NCBI GenBank assembly: GCA_017541465.1
Contig: JAFXYZ010000063.1
Location: forward strand, 1-64,000
From: a bacterium
GTDB lineage: Bacteria; Cyanobacteriota; Vampirovibrionia; Gastranaerophilales; Gastranaerophilaceae
Reading direction: 5' to 3'
Length of the DNA: 64,000 nucleotides
Position 1 is the first letter of the stretch, and each line of letters opens with the position of its first letter. Below, one piece after another: positions 56,060-63,655 of this stretch. Under the pieces are notes generated by a model. That model ran no database searches, had not been told where the DNA came from, and saw only the letters and a program-made list of their open reading frames with translations. The position numbers were made by a program, and so were the translations under genes.

Positions 56060-57898
56060 GTGGTTAGCATTAATCCCAACATAAGAAATATGAGCAGGCT
56101 TGATTTCCTGAGACTGTCTCCTGATGAGCAGGAGCAGATTATCCGTCAGGGAAATTTGTATGATGAATCCATTTTTGCCTCCTCATCAAATCAGGAAGAA
56201 GATTATGCACGTTATCTTGCCGAAACGGAAAGAACTCAGGCATCAGAAGAGCCCGCTGAAGCAGGCGAAGAAGATTTTGATGAGATTTATAATGACGAAG
56301 AGGCTAAAAAGCTCATCGATTTAAACCACGACGGCATTATTAGTGATGAAGAAAAAGCCATTTTTGAAAAATATGTCAAAGGCAAAAAAGGAAAAATTAC
56401 AGCCAATGACCTGAAAAAGATTTTGGAAGATATTAAAAACGGAAGATATAATTATAACCCCGAGGAAGCTGCGTTGAGCGAAACAAACCCGTTTGCGGCT
56501 CTTGCAGGTTTCTTTAACAACATCTTCGGCGGTTCTGACAGCGGTTGGGGCGGAAACAACGGTGGCGGTGTTGACCAAAATGCAACCCACGACGTAAAAT
56601 TTATGTCCCTCGGGCAGCTTGAACAGGAGCAATCTTTAAGAGCTGAAAACTATTCAAAAGCCCAGCAGGCTTTGAACGATATTTATAACGGTACGGATGA
56701 AGCCGTTGCGGCTGCAAATGAGGAATATGACAAGGCAAAATCCGATTATGCAGAAAAGGTTAAGCTCGATAACGAACAGACACAGCAAAAAGAACAGCAA
56801 AGAGCTGAAAAATTAGAACAAATCGAAAGCGCGGAATCAAGAAAAGATGAAATCAGCGCAAGCATAAATGATACGGAAGGTCAAATTACCCAGGTTTCAA
56901 ACTCAATCAGTGCCTGCGAATCGAATATAGCGGCACTTCAAAGCGCAATGGATTCTTATGACGGTGCTGACAGTGAAGACCCCGAGGCAGCAGCCGCAGC
57001 TGAAGCCGCAAAGGCGCAGATAGCGGAGCAAATTTCTCAGGAAGAAGCAAAGAAAACCGAACTAGAAACCCAAAAAGGCGAACTTGAAACAAAATTAAAC
57101 GATTTAAACCAGAATTTATCTGATCAGGAAAACCTTTTAGGTGATTTGAATAAAGAATATCAGGACATTGAGCAGGAGCTCTTTAATGTTTGCTCGCCCG
57201 AAACAAAAGCCGCTCTTCTTTCTCTTGACACTAAAAAAGCGGCAGTCGGAGAGGTTAAAGCAGACAGAATAAGCGCAGTTAAACAAACTCTGGCGGAGTC
57301 AAAAGCAAGCCTGGAGGAAGTAAATAGTGCATATAATGACAGAAAAGCAAAATCAGATGCAATGCAATACAGAAACTCTGATCCTTCTAAAGTTGTTGAT
57401 TACGTCAGAGAATTGATGGAGCAACACCTGAACCCGAGCGATATTTACAATATGCTCCGTTCGTGCAAGGATACATATGAGGTTGACTACTCTAACGGGC
57501 TTAAAGGTCAGTTTGTGCTTGATGAAAACGGCGAAAAGATTCAAAGAGACCACATGTCAGTTGATATGGACGCTTATTGCGGTGAATTTGCATATTATGC
57601 TTACGTAGAAGGTATGGGCTATGACAATATGCCCGAATGGCTCCAAACTTGTTATTACAGGTCTGCTTACGGCTTTGACGTTGCCGGAAGAGGACACGAG
57701 GTTGACGTAAGTCAGGCAAAACCCGGTGATGTAATAACTTACGACTGGAACGGCGATGGAAGGTCCGACCACGTAGCAATTTTTGCAGGCATTGATTCCC
57801 AGGGGAATATTATATCAGTTGAAGGCAACACCGAAAGAGGTCCTGTTGCCCAGTGCAAAAGAACAAAAGACCAGGTTCACGGCTGCTATTCGGTATAA
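56060..57898 (+). CDS. EF-hand/coiled-coil protein with C-terminal CHAP amidase
   Basis: A 612-residue protein without signal peptide. The EF-hand-like LNHDGIISDEEKA loop is at about 96-108, a Gly/Asn-rich linker follows at about 150-175, then a long Glu/Gln/Ala coiled coil (about 195-430). The C-terminal domain has the CHAP peptidoglycan-amidase triad: Cys in DAYCGEFAYYAY, His in SDHVAIFAG and Asn/Glu in VEGNTERG, so it should cut cell-wall peptides. The start is GTG 56060 (GAGG 5 bases upstream); ATG 56021 lies upstream without a ribosome site. It is divergent from the 53739 gene, which has the same front but a hydrolase back. Confidence 0.8.
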   Translation: MVSINPNIRNMSRLDFLRLSPDEQEQIIRQGNLYDESIFASSSNQEEDYARYLAETERTQASEEPAEAGEEDFDEIYNDEEAKKLIDLNHDGIISDEEKAIFEKYVKGKKGKITANDLKKILEDIKNGRYNYNPEEAALSETNPFAALAGFFNNIFGGSDSGWGGNNGGGVDQNATHDVKFMSLGQLEQEQSLRAENYSKAQQALNDIYNGTDEAVAAANEEYDKAKSDYAEKVKLDNEQTQQKEQQRAEKLEQIESAESRKDEISASINDTEGQITQVSNSISACESNIAALQSAMDSYDGADSEDPEAAAAAEAAKAQIAEQISQEEAKKTELETQKGELETKLNDLNQNLSDQENLLGDLNKEYQDIEQELFNVCSPETKAALLSLDTKKAAVGEVKADRISAVKQTLAESKASLEEVNSAYNDRKAKSDAMQYRNSDPSKVVDYVRELMEQHLNPSDIYNMLRSCKDTYEVDYSNGLKGQFVLDENGEKIQRDHMSVDMDAYCGEFAYYAYVEGMGYDNMPEWLQTCYYRSAYGFDVAGRGHEVDVSQAKPGDVITYDWNGDGRSDHVAIFAGIDSQGNIISVEGNTERGPVAQCKRTKDQVHGCYSV

Positions 57899-57929
57899 TT
57901 TATTGCTATTTTAGGCGCGTTAAGGCTGA

Positions 57930-58607
57930 TTATTCCACGTCAAAATCGAAGTAGGTGTCGGGATATGGCTCATTTTTGAGTGTGAAATGCCACCACTCGG
58001 AGTCAATTCCTTTAAACCCTGCTTTTGTCATAGCATCAGCGAGAATTTTTCTGTTCTTTTTCTGCTGTTTTGTGAGTTTTTTGTAGTTCGGATGGGAAAC
58101 TTCGCTGAAGAGGTCGAAGGTTCCGCCCATATCGACAAACGAGCCGTCAAGTTTTATTATGGTTAAATCGATGGTGCTGCCTCTTGAATGTCCTGATTTT
58201 TCGGCGATGTAGTTGCCTTTGACGAGCTGAGATTTTTTTAGTTTAGGGTAAAATGCTTTTATGCCGTCATCTTTTGGGTTGTTTATCCAGGTAACGAAGT
58301 TATCAACGGCTTTTTGAGGTCTGTAGGTGTCCCAGATGAGAAGTCTGTAGCCCTGGCTTCTTAAATCTTCGGCAGCTTTAGAGAGCGCACTCAGGGCTTC
58401 TTTTGTCATGTAGGCGACGGGTGCGTTGTAGCCGTTGATTTTGTTTCCCGTGAAGTTGTAATTGGAATAATAGCGAATATCATACACAGCGTCATCTATG
58501 ACGTTATAAACCTTGTCAAAATCACTCCTGTCCTCTGAAACCGTGTCCGAAAACGCAAGGGGAGTAAGAAAAAGCGATAATGATAACAATAAAAACAATT
58601 TTTTCAT
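57930..58607 (-). CDS. D-alanyl-D-alanine dipeptidase, VanX/DdpX-like
   Basis: A 225-residue zinc dipeptidase. It has a Sec signal peptide (1-20, ending PLAFS). Zinc and catalytic motifs: SGHSRGSTIDLT (His and Asp ligands), DSEWWHF (catalytic Glu and third ligand His), with Arg in DTYRPQ as the substrate contact. It hydrolyses D-Ala-D-Ala from cell-wall turnover. The export signal fits DdpX-type recycling rather than cytosolic VanX resistance, and no vanHA genes are near. ATG 58607 has GAGG upstream. Confidence 0.9.
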   Translation of the reverse strand: MKKLFLLLSLSLFLTPLAFSDTVSEDRSDFDKVYNVIDDAVYDIRYYSNYNFTGNKINGYNAPVAYMTKEALSALSKAAEDLRSQGYRLLIWDTYRPQKAVDNFVTWINNPKDDGIKAFYPKLKKSQLVKGNYIAEKSGHSRGSTIDLTIIKLDGSFVDMGGTFDLFSEVSHPNYKKLTKQQKKNRKILADAMTKAGFKGIDSEWWHFTLKNEPYPDTYFDFDVE

Positions 58608-58685
58608 CAAACTAACCTCAAAATTTTAACTATAAAATAATATACAAAACTGAAGGATAAGTTGCAAGAAAATATTTTTTATCTC

Positions 58686-58722
58686 TGTCCGATTTTGACG
58701 CAAACGGGTGGTATATTATAAA
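58686..58722 (+). promoter_or_regulatory. Promoter with recurring TGTCCGAxTxTGACG box
   Basis: TTGACG (58695-58700) and TATAAA (58717-58722) with 16 bp between them, in front of the 58750 gene. The box TGTCCGATTTTGACG (58686-58700) resembles stretches at 27241-27255, 59949-59964 and 61981-61995, all intergenic. Confidence 0.5.
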
Positions 58723-58749
58723 TATAAGACAGATAAGAGGACAGCAAAA

Positions 58750-59289
58750 ATGGACTACGAACTTGTGTTTAAGACTATTTCGGAAGAAATTAAGAAGTAC
58801 GAAATCAAACAAAAACCCATGACCGCAGAAGAAATCAGGGCGGAACAAAATAACCCGATGAAAAAAGATAAGCGCGAAGAACTCTACAACGCGTTCTTCT
58901 GCTACGATGAACAGGGAAACATTTGCGGTTACAATATTCAGGTCAGGTTAAAGGAAAATGAAATCTACAAACTGAGGTTTTATATCCCTCTTATTGATGA
59001 AACCTGGAAGGGTGTTAAAAATCCTGAGGATTTACCTGATAAGAAGGTTAAAATCGGATATGATGGTGAGTTTGAGTCACAAAATGAAATTTTAAAAAGA
59101 AACGACTACAGAATGGGGCTTGCGATGTTTCTTGACTTTAAGGCTTACGGAGTAATTTATTTAGGCGAAGGTGTTGTCGGAATAAACAGTCCTGACACTC
59201 TTTATGCCGTAGCAAGAGGGTTAAAATTCGCAGGCTACCCCGTCAATGAGGCAACAAAAAAGGCTGACGAACAGAAGTTGTTTGTATAA
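58750..59289 (+). CDS. Uncharacterised protein in phosphoesterase operon
   Basis: A 179-residue soluble protein not recognised. The N-terminus is a charged helix (FKTISEEIKKYEIKQKPMTAEE), the middle is beta-rich (ICGYNIQVRLKENEIYKLRFYIPLI), and the C-terminal half has LGEGVVGINSPDTLYAVARGLKFAGYPV. ATG 58750 is preceded by AGAGGACAGC. The phosphoesterase gene follows after 15 bp, so they are probably co-transcribed from the promoter at 58686-58722. Confidence 0.65.
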   Translation: MDYELVFKTISEEIKKYEIKQKPMTAEEIRAEQNNPMKKDKREELYNAFFCYDEQGNICGYNIQVRLKENEIYKLRFYIPLIDETWKGVKNPEDLPDKKVKIGYDGEFESQNEILKRNDYRMGLAMFLDFKAYGVIYLGEGVVGINSPDTLYAVARGLKFAGYPVNEATKKADEQKLFV

Positions 59290-59304
59290 TCAGAAAGATA
59301 AATA

Positions 59305-59946
59305 ATGGGCATAAAAAGACTTATCGCAATAGGCGACATACACGGTGAAATTGACAAACTCAACGAACTTTTGAGGCAGTTAAAACCTCAAAAGGAAGAT
59401 ACGCTCGTGTTCCTCGGCGATTACATAGACAGGGGCAGACATTCAAAAGAGGTCGTTGAGCGCCTTATCGGGCTTTCAAAAGAAACGAACTGTATATTTT
59501 TAAAAGGAAACCACGAACAAATGCTTTTGAACCTTATCAGAACCAAAACAGAAAATGACGTGAGTTTTTGGCTCATAAACGGCGGCACTAAAACCCTCGA
59601 CAGTTATGACAATAACTTTGTTGAAATGCTCACTCTCCATGGCGAATTTTTTAAAAATTTAAAACCTTACTATCTGACGGACAAATATTTGTTTATCCAT
59701 GCAGGAATAAACCCTTCGAGGCTGCTTAATGAACAGGAGGAGGACGATTTTTTGTGGATTAGGGATAGTTTTATTAATTCAAAGCATAAACTGAAACAAA
59801 AAGTCGTTTTCGGGCATACTCCGTTTTCTGAGCCCTTCGTTCAGGAGGACAAAATCGGTATTGATACAGGGTGCGGCAAAGGGGAAGAAGGGGTTTTGAC
59901 GGCTTTAATCTGCGGCGATAAAGAAGTTTTTATTTCAAGTGAATAA
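59305..59946 (+). CDS. Calcineurin-like metallophosphoesterase (Ser/Thr phosphatase type)
   Basis: A 213-residue metal-dependent phosphatase. Motifs: GDIHGEIDKL (GDxHG, about 10-19), GDYIDRGRHS (GDxxDRG), GNHEQML (GNHE), HGEFFKN, FIHAGINP and VFGHTPF. This matches PrpA/PrpB/ApaH-like enzymes acting on phosphoproteins or dinucleotide polyphosphates in the cytoplasm. It is co-transcribed with the 58750 gene. A terminator hairpin lies at 60074-60102, after a roughly 130-bp structured interval. Confidence 0.88.
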   Translation: MGIKRLIAIGDIHGEIDKLNELLRQLKPQKEDTLVFLGDYIDRGRHSKEVVERLIGLSKETNCIFLKGNHEQMLLNLIRTKTENDVSFWLINGGTKTLDSYDNNFVEMLTLHGEFFKNLKPYYLTDKYLFIHAGINPSRLLNEQEEDDFLWIRDSFINSKHKLKQKVVFGHTPFSEPFVQEDKIGIDTGCGKGEEGVLTALICGDKEVFISSE

Positions 59947-60033
59947 ATCCGCCCGAATCTGACGCATAGGGGATGTAAGATAAAAATTAAAGGCGGGTGT
60001 TTCGCCCGGGCCACGAAAATTTAATAATGCAAG

Positions 60034-60102
60034 TTGTTTGCTTCACTTCGCTCGCAAACAATTTTCTTTAAACAAAAGCAGCCTTCAAAACGGCTGTTTT
60101 TT
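60034..60102. terminator. Hairpin plus bidirectional terminator between phosphoesterase and RT genes
   Basis: First, TTGTTTGC (60034-60041) pairs with GCAAACAA (60054-60061). Then CAGCC (60079-60083) pairs with GGCTG (60092-60096), flanked by A residues before and TTTTTT after, a working terminator in either direction. They separate the convergent phosphoesterase and reverse-transcriptase genes. Confidence 0.65.
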
Positions 60103-60157
60103 GTTGCTATAAAAAATTCGGCTGGATTCTTACGCCCTGACGGGCTCATAATGACGT

Positions 60158-61048
60158 TTATTTCATCACCTTTTTGAGTTTTTTTATCTCATCATTGTTA
60201 TAAATGGCGAATTTTCGTATCTTTGATTTAATAAATTTTTTCATTGTTTCATAAAATTTTTCATCGGTTGATTTGATGTAGGCGAGGTGTCCCATAACCT
60301 CTTTGAGCCCGACTCTCTTTTTAAAAAGTGAATTTATCCCGAGCCTTTCTTCAAGATAAACCGCCTTTAAATAGTTGAAAAACATTGCGCGGTAGTCGTG
60401 TTTTTTATCCCCCGAAATCCTGCAGTCCTCTTTATTATTGACAACAAGCCCCAAAATTTCCTGACGTTTGTTGTCCGAGGTATATTGCGTTTTCTCGTGG
60501 TTGATGTTAAACCCATTCTCCCGTAAAAGTTTTATGGCGAGCTTTTCCGCTTTTTTGAGGTCGGATTTCTTATCCCCGGAAAAGAACATATCGTCCATAT
60601 AACGAGAGTATTTGAGGTTATTTTCCTTCGCAAATGCTTTTAATTTTTTGTCGATTCCCGTTTTTTCAAACGCAAGATTAGCAAGATAGGCAGAGGTTGA
60701 AGCGCCTGTCGGAAGTTTATCATCTGCCGTCATTACGGTATAAAGCGCCCCCGGAGCATAGGCTTGCGGAAAATCAACGTTTTTGTGAATTTCCGCTATG
60801 ATACCTTTAATCTGCTCTTTTGTAAAAGATTCATAGAACTTTCTTATGTCGAGCTTCAGCACCCATTTTTGACTGCAGTGGACTTTTGCCGTTTCTTTTA
60901 TGCTGAATTTCACCTTATACTTGGTTCTGATAAAACCCAAAATGTTTCTCTGCAGGTCCTTCAGTTCTTTTGAGGGGGCATAAATGGTTCTTTTGCCGTT
61001 CCTGTAAATCTCATAGAACATATTAAAACCGATATATAATCTCTCCAT
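60158..61048 (-). CDS. Retron-like reverse transcriptase
   Basis: A 296-residue RNA-directed DNA polymerase. RT motifs: APSKELKDLQ (RT1, about 24-33), KLDIRKFYESF (motif A, 65-75, Asp67), LPTGASTSAYLANL (112-125), YMDD (150-153, both catalytic Asp), and ENGFNINHEKT (motif D). The retron marks are weak but present: TAKVH (53-57) at the NAxxH position and ILGLVVN (198-204) at the VTG position. It lacks a maturase domain and does not have the DGR-type I/LGxxxSQ motif. It is 10 bp downstream of a DnaB-like helicase gene and clearly co-transcribed. No msr-msd could be identified. AAGGA precedes ATG 61048. Confidence 0.88.
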   Translation of the reverse strand: MERLYIGFNMFYEIYRNGKRTIYAPSKELKDLQRNILGFIRTKYKVKFSIKETAKVHCSQKWVLKLDIRKFYESFTKEQIKGIIAEIHKNVDFPQAYAPGALYTVMTADDKLPTGASTSAYLANLAFEKTGIDKKLKAFAKENNLKYSRYMDDMFFSGDKKSDLKKAEKLAIKLLRENGFNINHEKTQYTSDNKRQEILGLVVNNKEDCRISGDKKHDYRAMFFNYLKAVYLEERLGINSLFKKRVGLKEVMGHLAYIKSTDEKFYETMKKFIKSKIRKFAIYNNDEIKKLKKVMK

Positions 61049-61058
61049 CTGAATATCC

Positions 61059-61871
61059 TTAATTATCCTTAAAATTTTCGTAAGTATAATCTTTAAATTT
61101 TATACGGTTAAAGAGGAGATGAACCAGTCCTGTCGGTCCGAACTCGTTTTTGCAGAAGATTACCTCGGCAAGTCCTTTGTTTGATTCATCATCGTGGTTA
61201 TAGTATTCATCACGGTAGAGCATCATAACAACGTCAGAGAGTTCTTCGAGCATACTTGAACTTCTGATGTCAAAGAGCATAGGTCTTTTGTCCAGACGGC
61301 TTTCAAGCGCTCTTGACAGCTGACTTAAAATAATAAAAATTACTCCTGTTTCTTTTGCAATTCTGTGTATTTCCTGCACCGCAAGATTGATTGAGTCGGT
61401 AAAATTCGGTGCTTTTGGCATTTTTAAAAGCTGAAGATAGTCGATAAACACAACATCAGGGGCTTCTGTTTTTATCTCTTCTTCAATATTTTCAATGGTC
61501 AAAAGAGAACTGTCATCAATAAACAAATCTTTTTGGGCGAAATATTCAACCGCATCAGAAATCTTTTTTTTAAGTTCAGGGTTTCTGTCGAGCTGAAACG
61601 GCATTATCTCAAGCTTGTGTGCTGCAAGCCTTTTTATGACATTGTTCATCGGCAGAGAGGGGGAAAACCAGCAGACCTTTTTGTTTTCTTCAAGTAAATG
61701 AGTTAAAATCGAGATTGCAAAAAATGTTTTGCCCATGCTCGGTCTTGCGCCGATTGTGAGAATAGAGCCTTTATCGACATTTTTTATAAATTCATCAATC
61801 TCCGAAAAGCCTGTCGTGAAAACAGTTTCATCTGTTTGTTTTAAAAATTCTTTCGCATCTATTTTCTTCAT
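61059..61871 (-). CDS. DnaB-like helicase core without N-terminal domain
   Basis: A 270-residue RecA-fold ATPase equal to the C-terminal domain of the replicative helicase DnaB. Walker A is GARPSMGKT (41-49), Walker B is VVFIDYLQLL (140-149), then LSQLSRALESR (182-192), DIRSSSMLEELSD (201-213) and the end KNEFGPTG (241-248). The primase-binding N-terminal domain of DnaB (about 150-180 residues) is absent. Where DnaB has FSLEM, with its catalytic Glu, this has FSPSLP, so hydrolysis may be impaired. GGAGGT 5 bases upstream supports ATG 61871. It is the first gene of the RT operon and divergent from a WYL regulator. A real DnaB should be elsewhere in the genome. Confidence 0.88.
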   Translation of the reverse strand: MKKIDAKEFLKQTDETVFTTGFSEIDEFIKNVDKGSILTIGARPSMGKTFFAISILTHLLEENKKVCWFSPSLPMNNVIKRLAAHKLEIMPFQLDRNPELKKKISDAVEYFAQKDLFIDDSSLLTIENIEEEIKTEAPDVVFIDYLQLLKMPKAPNFTDSINLAVQEIHRIAKETGVIFIILSQLSRALESRLDKRPMLFDIRSSSMLEELSDVVMMLYRDEYYNHDDESNKGLAEVIFCKNEFGPTGLVHLLFNRIKFKDYTYENFKDN

Positions 61872-61904
61872 TTTATACCTCCATAATAAAAAGTATAAAA
61901 TGGC

Positions 61905-61927
61905 ACTATGTCATTTTTGGACATAGT
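61905..61927. promoter_or_regulatory. Inverted-repeat operator between the DnaB/RT operon and the WYL regulator
   Basis: ACTATGTC (61905-61912) pairs with GACATAGT (61920-61927) around 7 nt. A third half-site, ATATGTCC, lies at 61978-61985. They are between the divergent operons, the usual place for a regulator that controls both itself and the defence operon. Confidence 0.6.
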
Positions 61928-62024
61928 TGTTTTAATAAAAATTAACTTTTTTCTTCCAAAAAAAATGTTATGATTAAATATGTCCTAATCTGTCGTATTT
62001 AAAAATTATAATGAGGTTATGAAG

Positions 62025-63011
62025 ATGGAAGATAAACCGAGATATTCAAGAGCAACCGATATTATTATGCTTATGCTTTTGATGCAGGCGAGATATGAGG
62101 GTGTCAGTCTCTCTGAAATAGAAAGTGAGTTTGGTGTTTCGAGGCGCACTGCGGAAAGAATGAGGGACAGTCTTGTTAATACGGGGCTCAATGTTGTTGA
62201 AATTGAAAGCACGAACAGTAAAAAGAAGGAAAAGCGCTGGGGATTTAACAGCGGGTATCTTACGGACATCATCAGCTTTACCCCTGAAGAAATCGCTAAC
62301 CTTGAAAAATTAAAGGAATACCAGCAAAAGCATGGAACAGAGGATAAGGAAAAGATTTTAGAAGTAACGATTAATAAAATCAGAGCTTTGAGCAGAAAGA
62401 AACTTCCGAACCTTGAAAATACACTTGAAATACTCCTTCAGACAGAAGGGTTTGCCGTTAAGCAGCAGCCAAAGTTCAGGTTTGATTTGAAAATGCTCGA
62501 AACCATAAGAGATGCGATGAAGGATAATAAGGAAATCTGTGCTAAATATGACGGCAGAGAGAAAATTCTTGCGCCCTACGGGCTGATTTACGGGAATAAG
62601 GTTTATCTCATCGGGGTTGAAGGGGGCAAAGAAACTCCCTATTGCTATCTTCTGCACAAGTTCTCGGAGGTCAAACTGACCGAAAAGACTTTTGATAAAG
62701 GCGATTTCAGTCTTGATGAGTTCTCGAAAAAATCCTTTGGGGTGTATCAGGGCGATTTAATAGACGTCAAACTTCTGTTTAAACCCTCTGCGGCAGAGGA
62801 CGTTTTGAACTATTATTTCCACTCAACCCAGAAGATGAAACAAAATGAGGACGGAAGCGTGACTGTTAAGTTTAAGGCATCTGGCGAATACGAGATTATG
62901 TGGCACCTGTTCCGCTGGGGGACTGATGTAAAAATCCTTGCCCCTTCCGGTTTAAGGAAAAAATATATTGAACTCTTAGAGATGACACTTGAAAACCAAA
63001 AGGAAAAATAA
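62025..63011 (+). CDS. WYL-domain transcriptional regulator (HTH-WYL)
   Basis: A 328-residue regulator. An N-terminal helix-turn-helix (about 25-45, GVSRRTAERMRDSL) is followed by a spacer helix region and the WYL domain (about 155-240; ICAKYDGREKILAPYGLIYGNKVYLIGV), then the WCX extension to the end, where the RWGTDVKIL motif lies. WYL regulators sense nucleic acids or nucleotides and control defence islands such as BREX (BrxR) and CBASS (CapW). GAGG stands 8 bases before ATG 62025, which is why I prefer it over ATG 62019. It is divergent from the DnaB/RT operon and precedes, by one base, a His-rich protein gene. Confidence 0.9.
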   Translation: MEDKPRYSRATDIIMLMLLMQARYEGVSLSEIESEFGVSRRTAERMRDSLVNTGLNVVEIESTNSKKKEKRWGFNSGYLTDIISFTPEEIANLEKLKEYQQKHGTEDKEKILEVTINKIRALSRKKLPNLENTLEILLQTEGFAVKQQPKFRFDLKMLETIRDAMKDNKEICAKYDGREKILAPYGLIYGNKVYLIGVEGGKETPYCYLLHKFSEVKLTEKTFDKGDFSLDEFSKKSFGVYQGDLIDVKLLFKPSAAEDVLNYYFHSTQKMKQNEDGSVTVKFKASGEYEIMWHLFRWGTDVKILAPSGLRKKYIELLEMTLENQKEK

Positions 63012-63012
63012 G

Positions 63013-63576
63013 ATGGATAATGAAATTAAACATATTTTAGAAGGGGTAAAAGACGGGGATAAGGTTTTAAATTATATTGAAGCGCTTGAAGAACATCTTG
63101 AACACCACCATCACCACCACGACGGCGAATGTGACTGCGGAGATGACTGCCATTGTCATGACCACGATGACGAGGAAAGCGAATGGGAGGAAATTAAAAC
63201 TCCTTATGAAAATAAATTAACGGTTAAAGAGTGGGAAGAATTTCTTAAAAACGATAAAATCTTTACCGAAGATGCTTTAAAGTTAGTCAAAAGGATGAGG
63301 CATATCGCAGCGCCCGTGAGTTATATGGAACTCGCTGATACTTTCGGTCTAGGGGCTATGTATTACGGCATTGAAAGTTGTAAATTGGCGATTAAACTTG
63401 TATCTTTTGTCAATACGGATAATTTAAAAGAAGAGGATTATTGGGCAATAATTTTCAATGCGTGGAAGAGCAAAAGGGAATATGAAACGGAAATTTATGC
63501 CCTGCGTCCTGAACTCTATGAAGCCCTCGGGAATGTTGATTTGTCAAAAGTTCCACTGAGAGAAAACGAGATATAA
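63013..63576 (+). CDS. Natural His6/Cys-rich protein with McrB-associated-type domain
   Basis: A 187-residue protein. The first 30 residues are helical; residues 31-36 are HHHHHH, then DGECDCGDDCHCHDHDD, a metal-binding stretch with His, Cys and Asp in alternation. The C-terminal domain (about 75-187), ALKLVKRMRHIAAPVSYMELAD ... EDYWAIIFNAWKSK ... YALRPELYEALGNVDLSKVP, resembles the helical domain that precedes McrB-type restriction ATPases in my memory. Its ATG is one base from the WYL stop (AAGGAAAAATAAG), so it is coupled to that regulator. A metal-sensing defence component is a reasonable guess, not proven. Confidence 0.65.
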   Translation: MDNEIKHILEGVKDGDKVLNYIEALEEHLEHHHHHHDGECDCGDDCHCHDHDDEESEWEEIKTPYENKLTVKEWEEFLKNDKIFTEDALKLVKRMRHIAAPVSYMELADTFGLGAMYYGIESCKLAIKLVSFVNTDNLKEEDYWAIIFNAWKSKREYETEIYALRPELYEALGNVDLSKVPLRENEI

Positions 63577-63655
63577 AAAACATACTTTCCCCTTTTCATT
63601 GACAGAGTGGAGCAGAAAAAATTAAGTTGTGTTGGAAAAATGGAAAGGATTTTAT

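Noticed and set aside
54183-57779. Several 60-100-codon frames opposite the EF-hand/coiled-coil genes
   Set aside because: They mirror repetitive Glu/Ala/Lys codons of the real genes and have no ribosome sites or conserved motifs.
60158-61048. Diversity-generating retroelement or group II intron RT
   Set aside because: Motif LPTGASTSAYLANL is not the DGR I/LGxxxSQ form, no variable-repeat or Avd-type gene is nearby, and there is no maturase/HNH domain or intron structure.
63103-63123. His6 stretch as cloning-tag contamination
   Set aside because: It is inside a longer His/Cys/Asp-rich native frame, with mixed CAC/CAT codons and chromosomal context on both sides.
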